From Tranquillimonas sp964472855 (GTDB taxonomy: Bacteria > Pseudomonadota > Alphaproteobacteria > Rhodobacterales > Rhodobacteraceae), in NCBI GenBank assembly GCA_964472855.1, contig CAYYMJ010000006.1, forward strand, positions 13,976 to 77,975: DNA of 64,000 nt. The letters are read 5' to 3'. A program made the position numbers and the translations under genes. How positions within the stretch are numbered: position 1 is the first letter of the stretch; each line of letters begins with the position of its first letter. Positions 51,558 through 59,354 of this stretch are shown here, one piece after another. Below the pieces are notes generated by a model. That model did not search any database and was not told the origin of the DNA. It was given only the letters and a program-made list of their open reading frames with translations.

Positions 51558-52664
51558 ATGCTGCACGGCATTCGCATTCTCGAAGTCGAAGGTGTTGGCC
51601 CGGCGCCCTTTGCCGGCATGCTGCTGGCCGACCTCGGGGCCGAGGTGATCGTGGTGCACCGCAAGGGCGGGCCGGTGACGCCGGGCATGCCGGACCAGCC
51701 GATACTTGACCGGGGCAAGCGATCAATCGAGCTCGACCTGAAGGACCCGGCCGGGCGCGACAGCTTTCTGGCGCTGGCAGCCCGTGCCGACGGGTTGATC
51801 GAAGGGTTTCGCCCCGGGGTGATGGAGCGTCTGGGCCTGGGGCCCGCTGACTGCCACGCCGGCAATCCGGCGCTGGTTTACGGCCGCATGACCGGCTGGG
51901 GGCAGGACGGGCCGCTGGCCGCCACGGCCGGGCACGACCTGAACTATATCGCCATGTCCGGCGCGGCATGGTTTGCCAGCGACGCCGGCGACGCCCCCTT
52001 TACGCCGCCGACGCTGGTGGGCGATCTGGGCGGCGGCGCCATGTATCTGGTGGTGGGTATGCTGGCCGGCCTGCTGAACGCGCGCGCCACCGGCAAGGGC
52101 ACGGTGGTTGACGCCGCCATCTACGACGGGTCGGCGCATCTGATGAACCTGATGATGACCATCCGGCAGGGCGGCCTGTTCGCGATGGAGCGCGGCCAAA
52201 GCCTGCTGGACGGGCCGCACTGGTCGCGCTGTTACGTCTGCGGTGACGGGCGGTATTTGTCGGTTCAGTGCCTTGAACCGCAATTCTATGCCGCGTTCCT
52301 CGACATTCTGGGGCTGGGCGACGATCCGGGATTTGCCCGGCAATACGATCCGCGCCGCTGGCCGGCGTTGACGGCGCGGCTGCGCGACATCTTCCTGACC
52401 CGCAGCCGCAACGAATGGGCCGGGCTGTTCGCGGCCAGCGATGCCTGCGTCGCCCCGGTGCTGAACCCGGCCGAGGCCGCGGCCCACCCGCTGAACGTGG
52501 CCCGCCAAAGCTGGTCTGCCGCCGCCGATGGCACGCTGCAGGCCGCTGCAGCGCCGCGATTTTCAGGCGGCGACCCATGGACGCCGCCGCCCATTCCGGC
52601 GCGGGGGCAGCATACCGCGGAAATCCTTGCCGAACTGGGCCGCGACGGCGGCGAAAAGGAATAA
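51558..52664 (+). CDS. CaiB/BaiF family CoA-transferase (alpha-methylacyl-CoA racemase-like)
   Basis: A 368-residue class III CoA-transferase family member. MLHGIRILEVEGVGPAPFAGMLLADLGAEVI is typical of alpha-methylacyl-CoA racemases; LDLKDPAGRD, YGRMTGWGQDGPLA and DAAIYDGSAHL (catalytic-aspartate region) follow. It is 4 bp upstream of an acyl-CoA dehydrogenase, so the pair probably works on branched or unusual acyl-CoA esters. Confidence 0.85.
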   Translation: MLHGIRILEVEGVGPAPFAGMLLADLGAEVIVVHRKGGPVTPGMPDQPILDRGKRSIELDLKDPAGRDSFLALAARADGLIEGFRPGVMERLGLGPADCHAGNPALVYGRMTGWGQDGPLAATAGHDLNYIAMSGAAWFASDAGDAPFTPPTLVGDLGGGAMYLVVGMLAGLLNARATGKGTVVDAAIYDGSAHLMNLMMTIRQGGLFAMERGQSLLDGPHWSRCYVCGDGRYLSVQCLEPQFYAAFLDILGLGDDPGFARQYDPRRWPALTARLRDIFLTRSRNEWAGLFAASDACVAPVLNPAEAAAHPLNVARQSWSAAADGTLQAAAAPRFSGGDPWTPPPIPARGQHTAEILAELGRDGGEKE

Positions 52665-52668
52665 CCCC

Positions 52669-53832
52669 TTGTCCGACTATGACCCGTCCTGGATGGATGA
52701 CGAACTGCGCATGTTCCGCGACGCCATAGCGCGATTCTACGCCGCCGAAATGGTCCCGCACGAAGAGCGCTGGCAAAAGCAGGGGCATGTCGACCGCGAT
52801 TTCTGGAACAAGGCCGGCAGCATGGGGCTGCTTTGCGCCTCGGTCCCCGAGCAATGGGGCGGCATGGGCGGCGATTTCCGGCACGAGGCCGTCATCATCA
52901 CCGAACAGTTCCGCGCCAGCGGCGTGTCGGGCTTTGGCAACTATGTCCACAGCCAGATCTGCGCCGGCTATATCGCCGGCTATGGCACCGAGGAACAGAA
53001 ACGCCGCTGGCTGCCGGGCATGGCGTCGGGGGAACTGGTCTGCGCCATCGCCATGACCGAACCGGGCACCGGATCGGACCTGCAGGCCGTCACGACCAGC
53101 GCCCGGCTGGACGGCAATGCCTATGTGGTCAACGGATCGAAGACCTTCATCACCAACGGCCAGCAGGCCGACCTTGTCATCCTGGTGGCCCGCACCGGCC
53201 AACCCGGCGCGCGCGGCATCTCGCTGCTGGTGGTCGAAACCGACGGCGCCGAAGGCTTTCGCCGCGGCCGCAACCTCGACAAGATCGGTCTGAAAAGCCA
53301 GGACACGTCCGAGCTGTTCTTTGACGATGTTCATGTCCCGCCCGCCAATCTGCTGGGCGGCGAAGAAGGGCAGGGTTTCTATCAGCTGATGAAGGCAATG
53401 CCGCAAGAGCGGCTGACGCTGGCCCTTGGTGGCGTCGCGGTGATGGAGCGCGCGCTTGCGGTGACGCTGGACTATACCACCCAGCGCCGCGCGTTCGGCC
53501 AGTCGGTGTTCGACTTTCAGAACAGCCGCTTCAAACTGGCCGAGGCCGCAACCATCGCCCGCATCGCGCGGGTCTTCGTGGACGATTGCGTTGCCCGGCA
53601 TGTGCGGGGCACGCTCGACACCGCCACGGCCAGCATGGCGAAATGGTGGGTCAGCCAGATGCAGTGCGACCTGATTGACGAATGCCTGCAACTGCACGGC
53701 GGCTATGGCTATATGAACGAATACCCCATTGCGCAGATGTATGCCGATGCCCGGGTGCAAAAGATATATGGCGGCACCAACGAGGTGATGAAGGAACTGA
53801 TCGCCCGCGCCATCGACCCCCGCAAGACTTGA
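52669..53832 (+). CDS. acyl-CoA dehydrogenase
   Basis: A 387-residue flavoprotein. AMTEPGTGSDLQAV and RRAFGQSVFDFQN are family signatures; the catalytic-base glutamate lies in YGGTNEVMKE near the C-terminus. The start is read as TTG at 52669 (residues LSDYDPSWMDDELRMF) because AAAAGGA is eight bases upstream and homologues begin with SDYDPSW; the next ATG is at 52693. It forms an operon with the CoA-transferase. Confidence 0.85.
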   Translation: MSDYDPSWMDDELRMFRDAIARFYAAEMVPHEERWQKQGHVDRDFWNKAGSMGLLCASVPEQWGGMGGDFRHEAVIITEQFRASGVSGFGNYVHSQICAGYIAGYGTEEQKRRWLPGMASGELVCAIAMTEPGTGSDLQAVTTSARLDGNAYVVNGSKTFITNGQQADLVILVARTGQPGARGISLLVVETDGAEGFRRGRNLDKIGLKSQDTSELFFDDVHVPPANLLGGEEGQGFYQLMKAMPQERLTLALGGVAVMERALAVTLDYTTQRRAFGQSVFDFQNSRFKLAEAATIARIARVFVDDCVARHVRGTLDTATASMAKWWVSQMQCDLIDECLQLHGGYGYMNEYPIAQMYADARVQKIYGGTNEVMKELIARAIDPRKT

Positions 53833-53857
53833 ATCCGACGCCAAGGAAGCACCGACC

Positions 53858-54415
53858 ATGACCGACGCAACCGACCCGGCCGCGAAACAGCTTCAGAATA
53901 TCGCGGCGTCGACCGGCAAGACGCTGGCCGACTTCACCGCCATGATCGCGGACAGCGGATTGGACAAGCACGGACAGATCGTCGCCTTTCTCAAGGCCGA
54001 GGCCGGCCTGACCCACGGCAACGCCAACCTCATCGCCGCACGCGCGCGCGAGGCGCTGGCCGGCGGCCCGGCGTCGCCCGATGCGCTGCTGGCGGCGCAA
54101 TACGCCGGCAAGAAGGCGGCACTGCGCCCCATCTGCGATGCGCTGCTGGCCATGGCGCGGGGGCTGGGCGACGATGTGGCGGTCGATATTCAAAAGACCG
54201 GCGTGGCCCTGCGCCGCAAAAAGCTGTTCGGGGTGGTTCAGGCGCCTTCGGCCCGGCGGGTCACGCTGGGGCTGAACCAGAAGCAGGCCGAAACCGGCCC
54301 GCGGCTGACCGCAACCAGCGGCATGTGTCGGTTCAGGGTCGACCTGACCGATGCGTCCGAGGCCGACGACGAAGTCGCGCGCTGGATGGCCGACGCCTAT
54401 CGCGATTGCGGATAG
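53858..54415 (+). CDS. DUF4287/DUF5655 domain protein
   Basis: A 185-residue soluble protein. The N-terminal DUF4287 part reads LQNIAASTGKTLADFTAMIADSGLDKHGQ and LKAEAGLTHGNANLIA; the C-terminal DUF5655 part has DVAVDIQKTGVALRRKKLFGVVQ. The function is unknown. It follows the acyl-CoA dehydrogenase by 25 bp. Confidence 0.85.
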   Translation: MTDATDPAAKQLQNIAASTGKTLADFTAMIADSGLDKHGQIVAFLKAEAGLTHGNANLIAARAREALAGGPASPDALLAAQYAGKKAALRPICDALLAMARGLGDDVAVDIQKTGVALRRKKLFGVVQAPSARRVTLGLNQKQAETGPRLTATSGMCRFRVDLTDASEADDEVARWMADAYRDCG

Positions 54416-54436
54416 GCGCCGCGCCGGGTTTCCGGT

Positions 54437-54970
54437 TCAGGCGACCTGGGCGATCTGGGCTTCGGGGCCGTCCTTGACCAGCAATTCTTCCATGAACAGG
54501 CTGAAGAAATGCGCCCGGCCATCGACCCCGGCCTTGGAATATACCGCCGTGGCCTGGGCCCGCACCGTGCCCGCCGCCGTGTTGCGCAGCGTGGCGATCG
54601 ATTCGTTGTCCAGCCCCTTGAGGATGAACATGGCCACGTCCTTTTCAGCCGCGCTCAGCCCCCAACGGGCAAAGCTGGCGTCGATCAGGTCCACCATCTC
54701 GCCACGGGCGGCTTTCAGGCCATCTTCCATCGCGTCCATCCGTTCCAGCAGGGCCCGAAGCTCGATCATCAGATAGACGACACCTGCAGTCAGCCCGACG
54801 GTCGCCACCGCCTCGACCACCAGGTGCATGGTGTCCAGGTTCGAGCCGCTGATGAAGTCGGACAGGATATCGAACAGGAAAAAGCCGGCACACAAGGCCT
54901 GAACCAGAATGATCAGCGCCAATGTCGTGGCGCGGCGCCCCACGCCCTGAGACCTGTTGCGTTTGCTCAC
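54437..54970 (-). CDS. membrane-anchored LuxR-type HTH regulator
   Basis: A 177-residue one-component regulator. Two membrane helices (TTLALIILVQALCAGFFLF and VVEAVATVGLTAGVVYLMI, within 14-70) lead through a short coiled coil (ELRALLERMDAMEDGL) to a LuxR/GerE HTH (GLSAAEKDVAMFILKGLDN, TVRAQATAVYSKAGV). It begins with a GTG that overlaps the cytochrome b stop (GTGA), so it is made together with that redox protein and may report on its state. It has no receiver domain. Confidence 0.8.
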   Translation of the reverse strand: MSKRNRSQGVGRRATTLALIILVQALCAGFFLFDILSDFISGSNLDTMHLVVEAVATVGLTAGVVYLMIELRALLERMDAMEDGLKAARGEMVDLIDASFARWGLSAAEKDVAMFILKGLDNESIATLRNTAAGTVRAQATAVYSKAGVDGRAHFFSLFMEELLVKDGPEAQIAQVA

Positions 54971-55557
54971 CGTTCAATCTCCACATCGTCCGGAATGGTC
55001 TTGCGCCCCGATATCATCGAGCCGATCAGTGCCACGCCGGTGCGGCGGGCATCCAGGATGACGCCGCCCACATGCAGGATAATCGACAGCACCAGCCAGT
55101 TGAAGATAAGCTCGTGAACGTCCTTGACCCACCGGATGCCAAAATACTGCACCGTTCCCATCATATAGCCCGTAACCCCCAGCAACGCGATACACAGCCA
55201 CAGGTTATAGACCATCAGTGCCCCGGCGGGATTGTGCGACAGGTGCACCTTGGGGCGGCCAACGCCCTTGCCCCGAAGCTCGGCGATCATGGTGCGCATA
55301 TGCCTGACCGCCCGGCGCGGGTTGGGCGGAAACGAGGAAAAGCGCGCGTTGCGCGGCCCGATCAGCCCCCACAGCAGCCGCACCGTCACCAGCCCCAGCG
55401 CCGCGTAGCCGATGAATTCATGCAGGCTCTTGTCGCCTTCGGACATGGCGTTGATCAGGATACCCAGCGCAATTGACCAGTGAACCAGCCGCACCAGCGG
55501 ATCCCATACCGAGATTGTTCGGGCGCCATTCCCGGCACTAGCATTGATATCTGTCAT
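54967..55557 (-). CDS. cytochrome b561-type diheme membrane protein
   Basis: A 196-residue four-helix cytochrome b. Candidate heme histidines are in LVRLVHWSIALG, KSLHEFIGYAALG, VHLSHNPAGAL and WVKDVHELIFNWLVLSIILHVGG. These proteins move electrons across or along the inner membrane. It lies 2 bp from the PepSY gene stop and overlaps the LuxR-type gene; the three form an operon. Confidence 0.9.
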   Translation of the reverse strand: MTDINASAGNGARTISVWDPLVRLVHWSIALGILINAMSEGDKSLHEFIGYAALGLVTVRLLWGLIGPRNARFSSFPPNPRRAVRHMRTMIAELRGKGVGRPKVHLSHNPAGALMVYNLWLCIALLGVTGYMMGTVQYFGIRWVKDVHELIFNWLVLSIILHVGGVILDARRTGVALIGSMISGRKTIPDDVEIER

Positions 55558-55559
55558 GA

Positions 55560-55841
55560 TCAGGACCTGATGTTGATTTCCACTGGCCGCCCGTCTTGCG
55601 GGTCGACGACGACTTTTGCCATGATGCCGCGGCCGACGATATAAACCTCGATCATGCCGTCGTCGAGTTCGCCGCTGCGCACCACGTATCCCAGCGCGCC
55701 AAGCGCGGCGCTGACTTCTTCAACGGTCATGCCAAGAAATGTCTCGGCATCGAAGTCGGGCGCCGATGCCGGCGCGGCCGAGGCTGGCAGGGCCAGGGTC
55801 AGGGCCAGGGCGGCGAGGGCGCCCAGCAACAGGTTTCGCAC
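55560..55841 (-). CDS. exported PepSY domain protein
   Basis: A 93-residue protein with a signal peptide (LLLGALAALALTLALPASA) and a single PepSY domain (TVEEVSAALGALGYVVRSGELDDGMIEVYIV, then VVVDPQDGRPVEIN). PepSY domains inhibit peptidases or accompany cytochrome b and two-component systems. First gene of the PepSY-cytochrome b-LuxR operon. Confidence 0.85.
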   Translation of the reverse strand: MRNLLLGALAALALTLALPASAAPASAPDFDAETFLGMTVEEVSAALGALGYVVRSGELDDGMIEVYIVGRGIMAKVVVDPQDGRPVEINIRS

Positions 55842-55974
55842 TGGTCTTTTCCTTTGTCATCCACTGCAATCGCCACCGCAAATGGGGCCGGTTCGCCCAA
55901 AACGAAATTGCCGCCGGGCTTACACCGGCGGCATTAAGCAATTGCTTATGTGCGCGTTGCGCGTTGCCGGGCGG

Positions 55975-58572
55975 CTACATCTCGGTCGCGCCCAGCAGGT
56001 CGGCGACCAGCACGTTCAGCACCAGAATCGACCCGCCCGAAGAATGCGACACCAGCGCGCCGTCGGTGGTGTCGGTAAAGGTCAGGCGCCCGTCACCATC
56101 GAGGATGAGAATATCCTCGGCCGCGTTGAAATCGGTGATGATGTCGTCGCCGATGATGTCGCTGGCGGCATCCAGACGGAAGGTGAATTCATCGGCGCCG
56201 GTGCCACCGGTGATCAGGTCGTCGCCGTTGCCAGACTCGATCTGGTCATTGCCCGAACCGCCGTCGATGGTGTCCTTTCCGCCGCCGCCGAATATCTCGT
56301 CATTGTCGGCCCCGGCACTGATAAGGTCTTTCCCGGCTCCGCCTTCGATCTTGTCATCGCCGGCACCACCGGTGATGTCGTCGGCACCGTCGTCGCCGGT
56401 GATCAGGTCGTCGCCAGCGCCGCCATCGATGTCGTCGTTGCCGGTGCCACCTGCGATGGTGTCGCTTTCAAGGCCGGTCACAACCGTGTCGTTGCCGCTG
56501 CCGGCGTCGATGACATCGCCGGCAGGGCCAGCAACGCTGTCGTCACCGTTCGCGCCGCCATAGATGCTGTCATCGCCGGCTCCGCCAGAGATCAGGTCAC
56601 CTTCGGTGCCGCCGTCGATGGTGTCGTTGCCGTCACCGCCCTCGATGGTGTCGAAACCGCCCATGGCGCTGATCAGGTCGGCGCCGCCAAAGCCCTGCGC
56701 CAGTTCGCTCGCGGCGGTGCCGATCAGGGTGTTGGGATCGTCATCGCCGATCAGGTCGGGCAGCACCGTGACCGATACCCAGTTGGTCGAGGTCTTGTCG
56801 CCGTCGCTGATGGTATAGCTGAAGCTGTCGGTGCCCACGAAGAATTCGTCGGCGGTATAGCTGACGTTGTCGCCGTCCACGATGGTCACCGTGCCGTGGC
56901 CGGCCGTGCCGACCGCGCTGACGGCAACGGTATCGCCGTTGATGTCATAGTCGTTCGCGGTCACGTCGATGACCACGGTTTCGGTGCCCGTGGTCAGGCC
57001 GCTGTCGGCCACCGCCGTCGGCGCATCGGTTTCAGAGTTCACGATCACGTCGTCCAGCCCAAGCTGGGCGCTGGTGATGCCCGCAAGCGTAATTCTGGTT
57101 CCGTCGGGCAGCGACAGCATCAGCCCGTCGGCGGTGTCGACCGCGCCTTCAACCGCTTGCACGCCCTCGTATTGCTTGAACGCCGACAGGTCCAACAGGT
57201 CGCGCCCGTCCTCGAAATCAAGGATCGAGTCCCAGCCGTCGCCGGGGTTGACGATGAACACGTCGCGACCGCGGCCGCCGGTCAACGTGTCGTTGCCCAG
57301 ACCGCCGCTGAGCACGTCGTGACTGCCGTTGCCGAACAGGTTGTCGTCGCCGGTGCCGCCGCGCAACTCGTCCCGCCCGCGGCCGCCGCGGACTTCGTCA
57401 TTGCCCGAACCGCCGTCCATCGTGTCATCGCCGCGGTGACCCCGCATGAAGTCGTCGCCACCCTTGCCGAAGATGCCGTCCTCGCGCTCGCTGCCCTCGA
57501 TCTCGTCGTCATCCTCGGTGCCCTCGTGGGTGACGTCGCCACAATTTAGCGCGATGGCCAGGCTGACCGCGTCGGCGAAATTGTCGCTGTTGGATGTCAG
57601 CTGAATGACCGCGCCGGTGCCCAGCTGATCGACAAGGTCCTGATACACCGTCAACTGGTCGGCGGTGACCGAAAACACCGGGAAAATGCCGGCCGCCGCC
57701 AGCGCCGTCGCGACCATCACGATGTCGGGGTAATCCTCGCCCGTGCCTTCGGGTGACCCGTCAAGCACGGCGTCGCCGTTGTTGGCCCCGGCCGTGGCAT
57801 GGTCGCCCGCCACGTGATACGAGGCATCGGTGGACAGCATCACGATCTTTTCGCTGTCGGCGCGAAAACCCAGTTCGGCCCCGCGCAGCGCCACCTGCAG
57901 CAGCGCCTCGAGCTGCGCTTCGGGCGCGTCGGCGCCGCTGAGCGTATAAAGCGCATCCATCATCGCGATGACCGCGGCATCGTCGTCGGTTACGGCCAGG
58001 TCGGTGCGATAGACATAGTCGCCGGTCGAGCCAAACCCGCCCGTCGGCTTGTCGATAAAGCTGGCCACGCCAAACTGGGCCATGGGGTCGATATCTTCGA
58101 CCGTGGCGATGACGCTGGCAATCTGCGACTGCAAGATCGGCAGGTCGTCGGCGTAGCTGCCCGAAAGGTCCTGCAGGAAAATGAAGTCGATCGGCCCGCA
58201 ACTGCCGCCCTGCCCGCCGTCGTTATGGGAATCCGGCGTGATCACGCGGTCCGGCGTGACCGCGGCCATCTCGGCCAGCAGCCCGCCGCCCGTGCCGACA
58301 AGATCCAGCACCGGCGCGTCAAGAGCGCTGACGGCAACCCCGGCGTCCGAGGTGAAGGCCGGCGCATCGCCGGACATCGCAACCTCGACCGTCGCCGCCG
58401 GGGCGTCGTCGGACGCGGCCGCCGCCAGCCCGTCAGAGCCGGTGGTGTCGGCCACCATCGCCGCGCGGTGGGCGGATGCAACCGGCGTGGCGCGCGACCC
58501 GGCAGCCGCTATGTCGCCAACCAGAGTGCCGGTGAAAAGGTTTTCAATACCCGAGAACGCAAACGCAGACAT
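55975..58572 (-). CDS. secreted RTX protein with integrin beta I-like VWA domain and cadherin-like repeat
   Basis: An 865-residue acidic protein. There is no N-terminal signal; glycine-rich RTX repeats indicate type I secretion. Residues ~128-345 are a VWA domain of integrin beta I type: MIDAS Asp135/Ser137/Ser139 in DLSGS, ADMIDAS-like Asp142-Asp143, Asp174 in FIDKP, Asp215-Pro217-Glu218 in DAPE, Asp249 in STDASYH. RTX block 1 spans ~350-435 and ends in a serralysin-type cap (VFIVNPGDGWDSILDFEDG). A cadherin-like repeat follows at ~515-603, then RTX block 2 (~620-795) and a second cap (ITDFNAAEDILILDG). It is probably a calcium-dependent adhesin. No T1SS genes are adjacent. Confidence 0.9.
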   Translation of the reverse strand: MSAFAFSGIENLFTGTLVGDIAAAGSRATPVASAHRAAMVADTTGSDGLAAAASDDAPAATVEVAMSGDAPAFTSDAGVAVSALDAPVLDLVGTGGGLLAEMAAVTPDRVITPDSHNDGGQGGSCGPIDFIFLQDLSGSYADDLPILQSQIASVIATVEDIDPMAQFGVASFIDKPTGGFGSTGDYVYRTDLAVTDDDAAVIAMMDALYTLSGADAPEAQLEALLQVALRGAELGFRADSEKIVMLSTDASYHVAGDHATAGANNGDAVLDGSPEGTGEDYPDIVMVATALAAAGIFPVFSVTADQLTVYQDLVDQLGTGAVIQLTSNSDNFADAVSLAIALNCGDVTHEGTEDDDEIEGSEREDGIFGKGGDDFMRGHRGDDTMDGGSGNDEVRGGRGRDELRGGTGDDNLFGNGSHDVLSGGLGNDTLTGGRGRDVFIVNPGDGWDSILDFEDGRDLLDLSAFKQYEGVQAVEGAVDTADGLMLSLPDGTRITLAGITSAQLGLDDVIVNSETDAPTAVADSGLTTGTETVVIDVTANDYDINGDTVAVSAVGTAGHGTVTIVDGDNVSYTADEFFVGTDSFSYTISDGDKTSTNWVSVTVLPDLIGDDDPNTLIGTAASELAQGFGGADLISAMGGFDTIEGGDGNDTIDGGTEGDLISGGAGDDSIYGGANGDDSVAGPAGDVIDAGSGNDTVVTGLESDTIAGGTGNDDIDGGAGDDLITGDDGADDITGGAGDDKIEGGAGKDLISAGADNDEIFGGGGKDTIDGGSGNDQIESGNGDDLITGGTGADEFTFRLDAASDIIGDDIITDFNAAEDILILDGDGRLTFTDTTDGALVSHSSGGSILVLNVLVADLLGATEM

Positions 58573-58691
58573 GATTCGAATCCCATCCAAAGTGGTCTGC
58601 ACACAGCATAATACGGGGCCACTGAACCGGGCATTGCCAGCTTGTTCAGGTCCCATTAAGGTTGGCCGGGGCGCGTGAGGACACTGATATC

Positions 58692-59354
58692 ATGCGAATT
58701 CTTATCGCCGAGGACGACGACAAGCTGCGCGAAAGCCTGGTCAGCCGGCTTTCGCGTCAGGGCTTTCTGGTCGACCAGGCCGCCGACGGGCTGGACGCGG
58801 CCAGCAAGGGCGATATCGAGGATTACGACACCGTGGTTCTGGACCTCGGGCTGCCACAGATGGACGGGCTGTCGGTTCTGCGGCAATGGCGCGAAGGCGG
58901 GCGCCGGTTTCCGGTGCTGGTGCTGACGGCGCGCGACACGTGGCGCGACCGGGTCGAGGCGCTGCGCATGGGCGCCGACGATCATGTCGGCAAACCCTTC
59001 GCCAGCGAGGAAATCGTCGCCCGGGTCGAGGCGTTGATTCGCCGCCACCACGGCCACGCCAGCCCGGTCTTGCGGCTGGGCGATGTCGAAATCGACGCCT
59101 CGGGCCGGTCGGTCCGCCTGAACGGCGAAGAAGTGCCCGTCACCGCCTTTGAATACCGGACCCTGCATTTTCTTGCCATGCACGCGGGCGAGGTCATGAC
59201 GCAGGAACAGATTCTGGAACATGTGCATGGCGACGGGCTGGACGCCGGCTCGAACGTGGTCGAGGTGGTGATTTCACGGCTGCGCAAGAAATTCGGCGCA
59301 GCGGTCATCAAGACGCATCGCGGCCACGGCTATTCCTGCCCCGATGACGGTTAG
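58692..59354 (+). CDS. OmpR family response regulator
   Basis: A 220-residue PhoP-like regulator. MRILIAEDDDKLRESLVSRL supplies the acidic pocket, Asp51 in VVLDLGLP is phosphorylated, and VGKPFASEE holds the conserved Lys. The winged helix has PVTAFEYRTLHFLAM and SNVVEVVISRLRKKFG. It overlaps its cognate kinase gene by 11 bp. It is divergent from the RTX gene across only 119 bp, making that gene a candidate target. Confidence 0.9.
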   Translation: MRILIAEDDDKLRESLVSRLSRQGFLVDQAADGLDAASKGDIEDYDTVVLDLGLPQMDGLSVLRQWREGGRRFPVLVLTARDTWRDRVEALRMGADDHVGKPFASEEIVARVEALIRRHHGHASPVLRLGDVEIDASGRSVRLNGEEVPVTAFEYRTLHFLAMHAGEVMTQEQILEHVHGDGLDAGSNVVEVVISRLRKKFGAAVIKTHRGHGYSCPDDG

